Shown piece by piece: positions 48,770-58,960 of a DNA stretch of 64,000 nt. The notes beneath the pieces are model-generated. The model saw nothing but the letters and a program-made list of their open reading frames with translations, was not told the origin of the DNA and did no database searches. This stretch comes from Bretschneidera sinensis. Taxonomy: Eukaryota; Streptophyta; Magnoliopsida; Brassicales; Akaniaceae. Location of the stretch: the NCBI GenBank assembly GCA_023935145.1, contig CM043698.1:144440001-144504000 (forward strand). Direction: 5' to 3'. Each line of letters starts with the position of its first letter. The stretch's first letter is position 1. A program made the translations under genes and the position numbers.

Positions 48770-50682
48770 CTTTCGAGTGTTACTCAAACCGAATACAAAC
48801 AAGCAACTTTAAGGGTATTGCTTTAATCTTTTTCATAAGAGTCCTAATTTTACTACCCAAGTGTATATACCCAACATTCATTAGCTTACTTACAAACTCT
48901 TGCAAGAGTTCCACCAATTTTTTTAACAAATGATGAAAGAAAAGTTTGAAACAAACAATCAAAAGAGTGATATTTCAATGAAGTTTACAACTTAATATTT
49001 TCTCTCTCAAAGGCTTATAGCTTAACAATGAAGTTTTTGACTCAATAAGAAGATAATAAAGATTTTGCTTTAATCATTTGTTGTAGAATGTTTCTCTTGC
49101 CTCCAAATGACCCTTAAGGCTCTATTTATAGTGTCTTGAAGTCTTCTAACCGTTGGAAGACAAAATAGAGCCGTTAGAGACAAACTTATATCCTCTTAAA
49201 TTAAAAAATATAGTTGTTGTAACTTGTCAAGTCGATTGAAATTCAAAAATATAATCGTTATATCTTGTCCAGTCGACTAGGTTCATAATCTAATCAATTG
49301 AACGTCAGAACAGATGTAGAAAACTGATTTTCGAGTATCCACTCGACTGCACTATTCATTTAGTAGACTGTATAGTGTTTTGGGCACTGCTACATTGTTT
49401 TCAGGATGAATAGTATTTTCAGCATCAATTTTCTTTATATTTCTTCATTCTTTTCAGATTTTTGAGTTTCGAAAAATATCCCAATTAAATCAAGCTTTCT
49501 TGCATATTCAACAAACAAGTTAAATACTGTTTTGTTATCATCAAAATTAATCTAATCAATTTCTTGATTGAAACTTTTTTTATTATGACAAAACATATTA
49601 CAAATTTAAGCATGATTTGTGTGCAAGATATATGAAGAATGACAAATTTACAAATGCTCAAATAATTTTATATTTCAACATAAATTCTTCTTAAGTTTAA
49701 CTAGAGCATGTTAAGCATTGAGCCCTATGAATTGAATATTTGCATTTAATAAGTTCACCTATAGATTTATAACTTCAATTAATTAAGGCTATGTAATAAA
49801 TGCAATGCAAATTTAATTCAGCTCTTAAAAATTGAAATGCTTACAAATTGTATCTTAAGATTCAAACCTACAATTGCATTTCAATTGTTCTATTTGAATT
49901 TGATCTTTTGGAGAGCTTCTTGACTTTTAAGATCATCAACTTTGATTCATTAATTTCTACAAGATTGATCTCATTAAGGTATATATATTATTAAAATCTT
50001 CATTAGTGCTTAATCAAGATATTTGTTACTATCAAAATCATTCGAAGTCAATAGACACTTGGTCAACAAAATCGTTTTGAAAAATCTACCAAAAAATACC
50101 AAGGACCAAAACTAAGCCAAAAAGAATAGATTTTAAAAAACTAAAATATGTACCAAAAACACTCAATTTTACATATAAACTAGTTTGAAAGTCATTTTAA
50201 AAACCATTTTTCCAAACACTAAACATTTTTTTTTAGTTCCACGTATTTTTACCAAAATTCATTTAAAAACTATTTTTTCAATAAATTGACTGAAATTGAA
50301 TCAAGATCTCTTAAATGAAAGACTAAAAAATAACCGCTAGATTAACCAAAAATTGAAATTGCAACTAGACCAATCCATATCCTAAGATGACTGAATTCAT
50401 CATTTTTTTTAATTGGTAAAGTTAATTTTACTTCAAATGGGGACACTCAATACAAACAAACAGAATTACCAATGAAACTTCTTAACAATTACTAATAGAG
50501 TTACTTATCTTCACTCGTTACGGTATTTTTTTTAATCACGATAACTTCTATTAATGATAAAATAATAAATTACATAACAATTACTATGGAAATTATCCGA
50601 ATATCTTAAACACCCTAAAAAATTAAAGTGTATATAACGTGCTCATTTTTAGTTTTAACAAATTATGAGTAAAAATACAAAT
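48770..50682 (+). repeat. Unclassified repeat family, copy 2
   Basis: Contains everything seen in copy 1 plus about 340 bases upstream (with GTGTTACTCAAACCGAATAC) that match copy 3 near 62780. Highly similar to copy 1 over 49109-50682. The right end abuts pararetrovirus sequence. It could be a solo LTR or other LTR-like repeat; no coding part is visible to decide. Confidence 0.8.
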
Positions 50683-50765
50683 TCAATTTTCCATCTTCTT
50701 CACCCAATTTATGCATTTTCTTGTTTTATGTATCTAGTAGAAATACTAAATACTTATTAACCTGA

Positions 50766-51306
50766 CATGCCCAACTGTTTTATATTAGACCTAAAACTCA
50801 TTCCTGGTTCATATTCTTTAACAAGAAATGCAAGATTGACTTCCCTCAATGGATTTTTGATTGGTGGCCATATTTTGGCACTGATTCCACTATCCTTCCT
50901 CCTGTTACTCAAGAAGCATTGCAATATTTCAGACAGACCACTATCAATGACAAGCCTTATTATCATGACTTACTTTTTCATGCCCTATTTACTATTCCAT
51001 GGATAATTTCTTGGGACTATACTATCACTGGTTCTATCATTGAAGGTACACAGTGGGAACTTATGGCAATAAAAAGAATATTTAAGGTCAAATGGAGGGC
51101 AAAATATGATTGCTCATATTCCAATCTTAACACTGTCAAGACATGGTTTTGCAATAATCCTCAAAATGCCAAGATCAATCAAAAAATCTCAGTTATCGGA
51201 TAGCGATGAAAATAGTACTCAGACTCCTACCGATTATCTCAATACTCCACCAGATTATTATGCACATGACCCATATGACGGGTATGATTATGACCTGAAA
51301 GGATAG
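50766..51306 (+). pseudogene. Pararetrovirus polyprotein fragment (region after movement domain)
   Basis: A frame open to the stop at 51201-51203 contains FYIRPKTHSWFIFF, DFPQWIFDWWPYFG and the block YHDLLFHALFTIPWIISWDY, typical of the W-rich segment that follows the movement domain in some Caulimoviridae polyproteins. An acidic tail (SDSDENSTQTP, to 51306) lies in another frame, indicating a shift near the end. Non-functional relic. Confidence 0.7.
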
Positions 51307-51790
51307 ATAGCTGGACAGACAGACTCAAAAACAGATGCTCGTGACAAGACAAAAGACAAAAGGCAGTACACAAAGCAAGATTCCTGTTCGTAACAAGATG
51401 ACAAGATGAAAAGCAAAAAATCAAGACCCGTGACCGACAAAAGCAGATGCAAAAGCAAGACCCGTGACCGACAAAAGCAAGTGCCAGATCAACCATAAGA
51501 CAAAAATAATTCACGGACTTAAATCCCTCTGGAATCCACCCATCCGGATTTGAAGGCTATTGAAGTCTGAGTCGTCTATAAATAAGTTTACTATCATTGT
51601 AAAAACCAGAGTTGGTTTTAGAGTTTCATTTTCAAGAGAGAGTTTTAGTGCGAGTTTGTAAAAAGTGTGAAAGAAGTGAGCTATCATCTCATATTGCACT
51701 GTAAGCTCTTGCAATCTCAATATATAAAAGTATCTGTGTATAATCATTTCAAAAACACTATTTTCATTACTGGTTTTAATATGTGCTCAG
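51307..51790 (+). promoter_or_regulatory. Pararetrovirus intergenic region with promoter
   Basis: A TATA box TATAAATA lies at 51577-51584. Upstream is a 24-bp direct repeat (51422-51445 and 51456-51479, core GACCCGTGACCGAC), in enhancer-like position. The stretch lies directly after the end of a viral ORF, as does the promoter for pregenomic RNA in this virus family. Transcriptional activity is not known. Confidence 0.6.
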
Positions 51791-51975
51791 ATCATTAACC
51801 ATATTGATATCAGACTTGTTTATATTATTATTTTGTTTACTGTTCACTGGTTATCTTTTATTCGGTTTACTGTTCACTTATTACTGTTCACAGATCATTA
51901 ACCATATTGATATCAGACTTGTTTATATTATTATTCTGTTTACTGTTCACTGGTTATCTTTTATTCGGTTAATTC
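51788..51975 (+). repeat. 103-bp tandem duplication after the viral promoter
   Basis: CAGATCATTAACCATATTG starts at 51788 and again at 51891, with a TTTACTGTTCACTGGTTATC block in both. A third, diverged piece lies at about 58838-58856. It includes TTGATATCAGACTTG, a poor match to the TGGTATCAGAGC primer-binding site expected in the viral leader. Confidence 0.8.
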
Positions 51976-52561
51976 AAATTACGAGTTTCTGTCTTAATAT
52001 CTAATCCTTTTAATTGAATATCTAAAGTAAGAGTATTAATTAAATTTGGATCATACAAATCTATAGAAAAGTTTTGATAATAGTTAAAATATACAGGACC
52101 ATTATGAATATTGGAGGCAACCAATGATAATAATGAGTTTTGAAAGTTTAGATGTCTAGCATCTCTTAACATCATTAATACGGGAGTATCAATTCCTAAG
52201 CGATGCAAAGGTTTAATAGCAATTTGGACTAATCCTAAATGCAAATATTATATCCTTCTTGTTTATGCTTTAGAATTGATGATAAAGATAACAATTTAAT
52301 ACTTTCATTTTCTCTACTAATACTGTAAGTTTGCTCTGTTGTTTTAATAGAATAATCAGATTTGAAATCAAAACTTCCTACTTGGTAAATTCTGTTTATT
52401 TGACTGGGAATATGCCAATTGAGCAGATCTTGCTCAAATTTTGCAATATTGATTTCTTGACTGTTCATAGCATGATTAGGATCTTGACTAATGTGATCAG
52501 TAGGTACTCCCCCTGATATACAATATGAAGAAAGATCTTCGGCAATCATCGGGCTGACCAA
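51969..52561 (-). pseudogene. Pararetrovirus movement protein, frameshifted
   Basis: The minus-strand frame from 52561 (IAEDLSSYCISGGVPTDHI ... YQVGSFDFKSDYSI) continues after a shift near 52240 as HLGLVQIAIKPLHRLGIDTP, LMMLRDARHLNFQNSLL and NGPVYFNYYQNFSIDL. These are recognisable Caulimoviridae movement-protein (30K superfamily) blocks. The family acts at plasmodesmata during cell-to-cell transport. Orientation is opposite to both flanking viral pieces. Relic. Confidence 0.75.
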
Positions 52562-52569
52562 CAGTAAAC

Positions 52570-53243
52570 AAAGGGCTAACAGGTTTTCAATATGCCCCTG
52601 AAGATATTCGAAAAACCCAAAGATATTATGAGCTGATTTTAGTTGACACCAAATCCGTGGGAATTACCCACACAAGAGACCCTTCTGACCCCAACTTTAT
52701 TGAAGCATTATGTCCCCCCAGGGAGATAGTGATTGGTTTCTGACAACCTTTTCTGAAAATGAAAGAACCCACATAAGGGATCAATGGTATTCTCATATGA
52801 CTGAAATTCAATGTGAAATATACTTCTTTGATTTCTTTGAAATATATACATTTAATAATAGGATTTATGACCCTTTTGCCCTAAATCATCCTGATGTATA
52901 TAAAGAAATAGATGTTATAACTCAACTTGATCACAAATGGACTCTTGCTAGCGGTCAAGTTATATCATCTATACACCCCCACTACAAAGAATAACTCTTA
53001 ATTCACCCCAATATTCAGTCCTTATTATTGCAACACCCCTTCAAAAATGCTAATAAAAATAAACCAGCTGATCATAATGCTGATTTAACCGATATTAGTA
53101 ATCTTTACACCCAAAACAATTATACTAATCAAAATCTTCACACAATCTCTCAAAATATTACCTCTATTGCCTCTACTATTGATTCTATAGATGACAAATT
53201 AACCTCTTTAGATAGTAAGCAAAAGGCGTACAGTGCAATATGA
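52570..53243 (+). pseudogene. Pararetrovirus polyprotein fragments, plus strand
   Basis: 52580-52730 reads YAPEDIRKTQRYYELILVDT ... THTRDPSDPNF, a segment downstream of the movement domain in this virus group. 52710-52994 and 53028-53243 are further open pieces (the latter with SIASTIDSIDDKLTSLDSK, coiled-coil-like). Several stops and frame changes lie between them. The last 70 bases before the copia LTR carry RT-derived sequence (KTAFIVPFG-like) joined out of order. Confidence 0.65.
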
Positions 53244-53310
53244 GATGATAGCTAAGATAAGTACAAGACTGCATTCATTGTCCCTTTGGTTTTACAATGG
53301 ATAAGATACA

Positions 53311-54166
53311 TGTTGGTTTTTGTCTAAGGTTTAAACATGGTTCAAACATGGTCAAGGTTTGAACAGGTCCAAACATGGTCCAAAGGTTGGTTAATGTCCA
53401 AACCAATTGTGGGATATCAAAGTTCAGCAAGTTATAAGGTTGCACACATATGTGTGCTTCAATTTTGAGCATGGGAAGGTCAGGCACACTGCTGTGGAAT
53501 TTTCTGCCCACAGGCAGGAGGTGTGCGCACAGCATCAGGAGGCTGCAGCATCAGGTCACGCCGCAGCACACAGCACCACACCAAAATGCACAGCATCACT
53601 TGGAGAGTGATGAAGGGCTGAGATTAAAGGAAGAACATGATCAAAGGGTCAAGAATGATTCACAAGATTGTCCAAGAATTAAGAGGCTATAAAAAGGGTT
53701 TCCTAGTCTTATTTCAAGTGGTGGAAAAGGTGTGTGAGAGAACCACACAGGTTGTGACATTGTGAGATCATTGTAAACACAAGAGAGAATTGTGTGAGAG
53801 ATATAAACACAAGAGGGACTCTTGTAGTGAGGCTGGTTGTAAGGAAGAGAAGTTAGTAGAGAATTGATAGAAAGCATTGTAATAGGTCTATCACTTTCTC
53901 GTTCTCTTCTTGGTTCTTCAAGAACTTGGATTCTTGAAGGGGATTGCTGTAACTTTGTAAGAACCATTGAGATAGTGCAGAGAGTTCGGAGGAACTCACG
54001 GGGACGTAGGCACATTGCCGAACCTCGACAACAAATTACTTGTCTTCTTTCTTTCTTTGATTTTCTGTTCTTAAGTTCGATTACTGAAATTCTTTCTACA
54101 AGTCATTCAAGACTTGGGTGTTTGGAAGATCACCACCTGGGCATCTTGTCAAGCCGATTTCCAACA
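53311..54166 (+). repeat. 5' LTR of the copia element
   Basis: Starts TGTTGGTTTTTGTC and ends GATTTCCAACA. TATA box TATAAAAA at 53689-53696. A 16-bp perfect palindrome (GCACACATATGTGTGC) lies in U3 at 53442-53457. The R/U5 part is rich in GAGAG and CACAAGAG repeats. Confidence 0.95.
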
Positions 54167-54167
54167 G

Positions 54168-54200
54168 TGGTATCAGAGCTTTGGACAGTGGTATCAGAGC
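54168..54200 (+). other. Duplicated primer-binding site (tRNA-iMet)
   Basis: TGGTATCAGAGC at 54168-54179, one base after the LTR, and again at 54189-54200. The first is in the standard place for minus-strand priming by initiator tRNA-Met; the second is a 21-base-spaced copy. Confidence 0.85.
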
Positions 54201-54430
54201 ACAGCAGCTGGTTATCGGAACATGAAGTAGAAGGTACGGAGCCAAGACTCCAAGAATCAAAGATCAACTTCTTGGGTGATTCAAGAACATAGTTAAGATC
54301 TATATATGATCGTGTTCTTGAGGTAAATCAAGAACGGTGTTAAGATCAATATCTGATCATGTTCTTGAAAGTGATTCAAGAACGGTTAAGATCCATCTTC
54401 GATCTGTGTTCTTGAGGTTGAAGAAAGCAT

Positions 54431-56905
54431 TTGTGGGTACTGCATAAGACAAGGGATCATCTCCGCAAGATGGGTTCAAATTTCGGTATTAAGAAGTTTG
54501 ATGGAAAGGGAGATTTTTCCCTATGGAAGCGGAAGATCAAGGAGGTTCTTGTGCAACAGAAAGTGGACTTGGCTATTGGAGAAGATGATGCTTTTCCAGC
54601 AAGTGTCACGGAGGACCAGCGGACCGAGATGAAGAAGATGGCCTACAGCACCATTTTCTTGCACATGTCGGATAGTATCACAAGGGAGTGCGGAGACTCG
54701 GAGGATCCGGCTGTCATATGGAAGAAACTAGATAAGTTGTTTCTTACCAAAACTCTTCCTAACAAAATTTATCTTCTTAAAAGAATCTTTGCTTTTAAAA
54801 TGGACCCTAGTAAGGAGTTGCAAGATAATCTTGATGTCTTTAACAAGCTAGTTCAAGATTTGAATAGCTGTAGCATTACTTTTCCGGATGAACAATTGGC
54901 TGTCATTTTATTAAATTCACTTTCGGATTGCTTTGATAATTTGATTAATGCAATTGAGTATGGAAGGGATTCTTTGACAAAGGAGATTGTGATCAATGCC
55001 ATAAGGGCACATGATTTCAAAGCCAAGATGAAGGAGGCATCAAGTGGTGAACGGCTGTTCGTAAGAGGAAGGCCAGCAGCTCGGAATGGCAGTAGCACTT
55101 ATGGCAGCTACCGGGAGAAATCAAGAGGTAGAGGGCAAAGCCATAGGAGATCTCACTCCAAGACAAGATATGGAGGAGGAAAGAGATGCTTCTACTGCAA
55201 CAAGGAGGGCCATTTCAAGAAAGATTGCAAGAAGAGGATATGGGATGAGAGGAGAAGTCATACCAACAATGGAGAGGCTTCGGTTGCCAAAGGAGAACAG
55301 CAAGATGCTGTTCTTGTTGCATGCTCAAATGTAAGCAGGAGGCAAGGCAGCAGAAAGTGGATTCTTGACTCCGGGTGCACCTATCATATGTGCCCTCACA
55401 AAGAATGGTTCAAGAATTTCAAGGAGATCAATGAGGGAAGAGTCTTCTTGGGGAATGACAATTCTTGCCAAGTGAGAGGGATTGGAGACATCCAATTGAG
55501 GATGTTTGATGGAGTCATAAGGCTGCTGCGAAATGTAAGATATCTTCCAGACTTGAAGAGGAACTTGATCTCATTGGGGCAGCTGGACTCCATGGGGTAC
55601 ACATGCAAATTAAAGGGAGGAAAGATCAAGGTGGCCAAGGGATCTTTGGTAGTGATCAAGGCAGCAAGAAATGATGGACTTTATGAGATGATCGGAGAAA
55701 CAGAAACCAATGATCAAGCAGCAAGCTTGATGACTGAGCTAGATAAGGCAGCCCTTTGGCACACTCGCTTGGGACACATGAGCAAAAAAGGCCTGCAAGT
55801 GCTTAGCAAGGAAGGTCTACTTGGTGGTGACAAAGTAGAAAAACTAGATTTCTGTGAGAGTTGCATTCTTGGGAAGCAACACCGGGTCAGCTTTAGCACC
55901 GGAGTGCACAAGTCTAAGGGCATTCTTGACTACATTCATGAGGACCTTTGGGGACCAGCAAGGACACCAACACAGGGAGGTAACATTTACTTTCTGTCTT
56001 TAATTGATGATTATTCAAGAAAAGTATGGGTTTATTTGGTTAAGAATAAATTAGATGTCTTGAATAAATTAGTGGTGTGGAAAGGGCTGGTCGAGACTCA
56101 AATGGGTAGAGTAGTTAAGGGGATAAGAACCGATAATGGCTTAGAAATTTTTAACCAAGAACTTGATCAATTCTGTAGGTTAAATGGCATTCTAAGACAT
56201 AGGACGGTTGTGGAAACTCCTCAGCAAAATGGAGTTGCTGAGTTGATGAATAAGACCCTTATGGAAAAGGTTAGGTGCATGTTAGATGGATCCGGGTTAC
56301 CAAAATATTTTTGGGGAGAAACTGTAGCTACAGCTGCATATTTGATTAATAGATCACCCTCTAGGATTGTGTTCCAAAAGACTCCCATGGAGATGTGGAG
56401 TGGAAAACCCCCTGAGTTGGACAACCTTAGGACTTTTGGGTGTGCTGCGTATGCACTCCAAAAGGAGGATAAGCTTAGCCCAGGATCTAGAAAATATGTG
56501 TTTCTAGGATATGGGGAAGGGGCTAAGGGGTACAGGTTGTGGTCCTTAGAAAAAGAAGGATTTAAACTCATAATAAGTAGGGATGTTGTCTTTAATGAAT
56601 TATTATTTCCCTACTTGGAGAAAACTAACCCTGCAGGGGCTAGTGAGCAAACCAATTCAGAAATTGTTGAGCATAGCATCAAGGGAGATTCTGTTCAGGT
56701 AGAGCAAAGGAGGCAAGAGGATTCGGACCAGGTAGAGCCCTTGGATGATTGCCAAGCTCAAGAAACTCAAGAAGAGGCTGAACAAGAAAAGGATGTTGCA
56801 GCAAGTCAAAAGGACTTTCAGCTCATAAGAGACCGGGAAAAAAGGCTGGTCGGACCACCTTCAAGATGTGGGTTTGCGGATGCTACGGATGCAGCAGCTC
56901 CTTGA
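54431..56905 (+). CDS. Copia Gag-protease-integrase polyprotein
   Basis: 824 codons, uninterrupted. A second Met (codon 15, MGSNFGIKKFDGKGDFSLW) is the likelier start by family. Order: Gag (about 15-245); CCHC zinc knuckle CFYCNKEGHFKKDC near 253; aspartic protease LDSGCTYHM near 311; GAG-pre-integrase WHTRLGH near 443 with C-x-x-C; integrase core with D in EDLWGP (about 504), D in IRTDNG (about 567) and E in NGVAELMN (about 603). So all D,D,E positions are present. It ends in TGA at 56903; the same frame reopens after four codons for RT, so the stop lies within what is one polyprotein in relatives. Copia order PR-INT-RT is followed. Confidence 0.93.
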   Translation: MWVLHKTRDHLRKMGSNFGIKKFDGKGDFSLWKRKIKEVLVQQKVDLAIGEDDAFPASVTEDQRTEMKKMAYSTIFLHMSDSITRECGDSEDPAVIWKKLDKLFLTKTLPNKIYLLKRIFAFKMDPSKELQDNLDVFNKLVQDLNSCSITFPDEQLAVILLNSLSDCFDNLINAIEYGRDSLTKEIVINAIRAHDFKAKMKEASSGERLFVRGRPAARNGSSTYGSYREKSRGRGQSHRRSHSKTRYGGGKRCFYCNKEGHFKKDCKKRIWDERRSHTNNGEASVAKGEQQDAVLVACSNVSRRQGSRKWILDSGCTYHMCPHKEWFKNFKEINEGRVFLGNDNSCQVRGIGDIQLRMFDGVIRLLRNVRYLPDLKRNLISLGQLDSMGYTCKLKGGKIKVAKGSLVVIKAARNDGLYEMIGETETNDQAASLMTELDKAALWHTRLGHMSKKGLQVLSKEGLLGGDKVEKLDFCESCILGKQHRVSFSTGVHKSKGILDYIHEDLWGPARTPTQGGNIYFLSLIDDYSRKVWVYLVKNKLDVLNKLVVWKGLVETQMGRVVKGIRTDNGLEIFNQELDQFCRLNGILRHRTVVETPQQNGVAELMNKTLMEKVRCMLDGSGLPKYFWGETVATAAYLINRSPSRIVFQKTPMEMWSGKPPELDNLRTFGCAAYALQKEDKLSPGSRKYVFLGYGEGAKGYRLWSLEKEGFKLIISRDVVFNELLFPYLEKTNPAGASEQTNSEIVEHSIKGDSVQVEQRRQEDSDQVEPLDDCQAQETQEEAEQEKDVAASQKDFQLIRDREKRLVGPPSRCGFADATDAAAP

Positions 56906-56917
56906 ACAGAAGGAGAG

Positions 56918-57841
56918 ATGAGTGAACAAGAAACTTACACGGATGCCATGGAGTGTAAGGATTCGTCAAAGTGGCAGCTAGCTATGGAGGAAGAAATGGA
57001 TTCTTTGAGAAAGAACAACTTCTGGGAATTGGTGAAAATTCTAGGAAATCAGAAAGTTGTGGAATGTAAGTGCACTTACAAGATTAAAGAAGGGTGCCCT
57101 CCAAGAGATGAAGTCCGGAACAAGGCTAAGCTGGTGGAGAATGGGTTCACAAGAAGAGAAGACATAGATTTCACAGAAACTTTCTCACTTGGACACAAGG
57201 TGGAGAAGATGGTGAGTATCCTCACCTATGTCATTGATGGGCTGTTAGTTTGGAACAGCAGGAAGAGGATGGAAAGGTTTACATCTCAACTCAGTGAGGA
57301 GTTCGAGAGGAAGGATCTCAGCCTTGCACAAAAGATCCTTGGGATGAGGAGAATCATCCGGGAAAGGAAGAGAAACAGGTCAAGTGTTTCTTGGGCAATG
57401 GATGTTTTCAGCAAATGTGTGAGTAATCCCGGAAAAGAGCGTTGTCTTCGGATGAAGTGGTTGCTGAGGTACATGGAGGCTCAGTGGCAACCAGTTGTAG
57501 CACTCATAACAACCAGGGTAGAATGCATAGCGGCTACGGAAACCATAAAGGAGGCTATGGGGTGCAAGGGGTTGTTGGACGAGTGGGAGGTCCTAAAAGA
57601 GCAAGTGGTGATATCTTTGGATAGCCAAAGTGCGGGGCACTTGTGGAGGTATCCGGTGTTCCATGAGGGGACGGAGCATATGGATGTTCGGTATCATTAC
57701 ATTCTGGAAAATGGTACAGAAGGAAGCATTCATGTTGACAAGAAGACCACGGAGAAAAGTCCTGCAGATTTAGGCACCAAGTTTCTACCTCTAAGTAAGT
57801 TCAATCATTGCTTTGAATTACTTAGGATTGGAGTCAGTTGA
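56918..57841 (+). pseudogene. Copia RT-RNase H, internally deleted but in frame
   Basis: 307 open codons. It starts with the RT entry block (SSKWQLAMEEEMDSLRKNNF, WELVK, YKIKEG) and reaches DFTETFS. It then jumps to TYVIDGLLVW where relatives have about 100 residues more and a catalytic Y-V-D-D. SEEFERKDLSLAQKILGM follows, then another jump to RNase H (TRVECIAATETIKEAMGCKG, SLDSQSAGHLW, HMDVRYHYI). The RT fingers/palm and the first RNase H part are lost and YVDD is YVID. The frame is kept throughout, which is odd for a decayed gene. Not able to work as RT. Confidence 0.85.
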
Positions 57842-57922
57842 TTGATGACTCAAGATGAGTTTGGATCCAGAAGGTCTCTGCACAAATGGTTCGGGTTTAA
57901 ACGCTTAGACAAAGGTAGAGAT

Positions 57923-58779
57923 TGTTGGTTTTTTGTCTAAGGTTTAAACATGGTTCAAACATGGTCAAGGTTTGAACAGGTCCAAACATGGTCCAAAGGT
58001 TGGTTAATGTCCAAACCAATTGTGGGATATCAAAGTTCAGCAAGTTATAAGGTTGCACACATATGTGTGCTTCAATTTTGAGCATGGGAAGGTCAGACAC
58101 ACTGCTGTGGAATTTTCTGCCCACAGGCAGGAGGTGTGCGCACAGCATCAGGAGGCTGCAGCATCAGGTCACGCCGCAGCACACAGCACCACACCAAAAT
58201 GCACAGCATCACTTGGAGAGTGATGAAGGTCCGAGATTAAAGGAAGAACATGATCAAAGGGTCAAGAATGATTCACAAGATTGTCCAAGAATTAAGAGGC
58301 TATAAAAAGGGTTTCCTAGTCTCATTTCAAGTGGTGGAAAAGGTGTGTGAGAGAACCACACAGGTTGTGACATTGTGAGATCATTGTAAACACAAGAGAG
58401 AATTATGTGAGAGACATAAACACAAGAGGGACTCTTGTAGTGAGGCTGGTTGTAAGGAAGAGAAGTTAGTAGAGAATTGATAGAAAGCATTGTAATAGGT
58501 CTATCACTTTCTCGTTCTCTTCTTGGTTCTTCAAGAACTTAGATTCTTGAAGGGGATTGCTGTAACTTTGTAAGAACCATTGAGATAGTGCAGAGAGTTC
58601 GGAGGAACTCACGGGGACGTAGGCACATTGCCGAACCTCGACAACAAATTACTTGTCTTCTTTCTTTCTTTGATTTTCTGTTCTTGAGTTCGATTGCTGA
58701 AATTCTTTCTACAAGTCATTCAAGGCTTGGGTGTTTGGAAGATCACCACCTGGGCATCTTGTCAAGGCGATTTCCAACA
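57923..58779 (+). repeat. 3' LTR of the copia element
   Basis: Nearly identical to the 5' LTR (one base longer through a T-run). Differences seen include GGCAC/GACAC, GGGCTG/GGTCCG, CTTATT/CTCATT and AAGCCG/AAGGCG. TATA at 58300-58307 and the 16-bp palindrome are conserved. Confidence 0.95.
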
Positions 58780-58960
58780 ATACCCAATACCCAATAAAAA
58801 GGATCTTCTTAATAGACTTCATGATTCGAATATGTGCTCAGATCAGTAACCATATGTTTTTTGAAATGATTATAAACAGATACTTTTATATATTGATATT
58901 GTGATCACTAGCTCCATCTATATTCCATTCATCATGATGTTTATAAAGAAATAGATGTGT

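Larger units (their letters stand above)
50690..53305. mobile_element. Endogenous pararetrovirus (Caulimoviridae), left block, rearranged
   Basis: Fragments of one viral lineage lie in both orientations: a plus-strand polyprotein part (50766-51306), intergenic promoter (51307-51790), minus-strand movement protein (52561-51969), then plus-strand polyprotein pieces (52570-53243). 50705-50770 repeats two separate places of the right block, one direct (61137-61171) and one inverted (61037-61063), so breakpoints are shared. Stops and frameshifts interrupt every piece. It is an inactive genomic relic, continued after the copia element at 58780-62423. Confidence 0.85.
53311..58779 (+). mobile_element. 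Ty1/copia retrotransposon (Tnt1/Tork-like), complete ends, collapsed RT
   Basis: 5469 bases with 5' LTR 53311-54166 and 3' LTR 57923-58779, TG...CA ends, and a 5-bp target duplication ATACA (53306-53310)/ATACC (58780-58784) with one mismatch. A tRNA-iMet primer-binding site starts at 54168 and a purine tract lies at 57911-57922. It interrupts the RT of the endogenous pararetrovirus: the bases ATAAGATAC on the left and ATACCCAATACCC on the right rejoin the viral reading order. The LTRs differ by roughly a dozen bases, so the insertion is young. Coding: gag-protease-integrase, then a shortened RT-RNase H. Since RT is broken it must have moved with help from another element. Confidence 0.95.

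Noticed and set aside
53864..54292. Open frame of 142 codons over the copia LTR/leader junction
   Set aside because: Crosses the LTR end and the primer-binding sites; no resemblance to protein families.
53407..58223. Identical 67-codon and 80-codon frames at both ends of the copia element as a duplicated small gene
   Set aside because: They are the same U3 sequence in the two LTRs, hence duplicated by retrotransposition, with no family resemblance.
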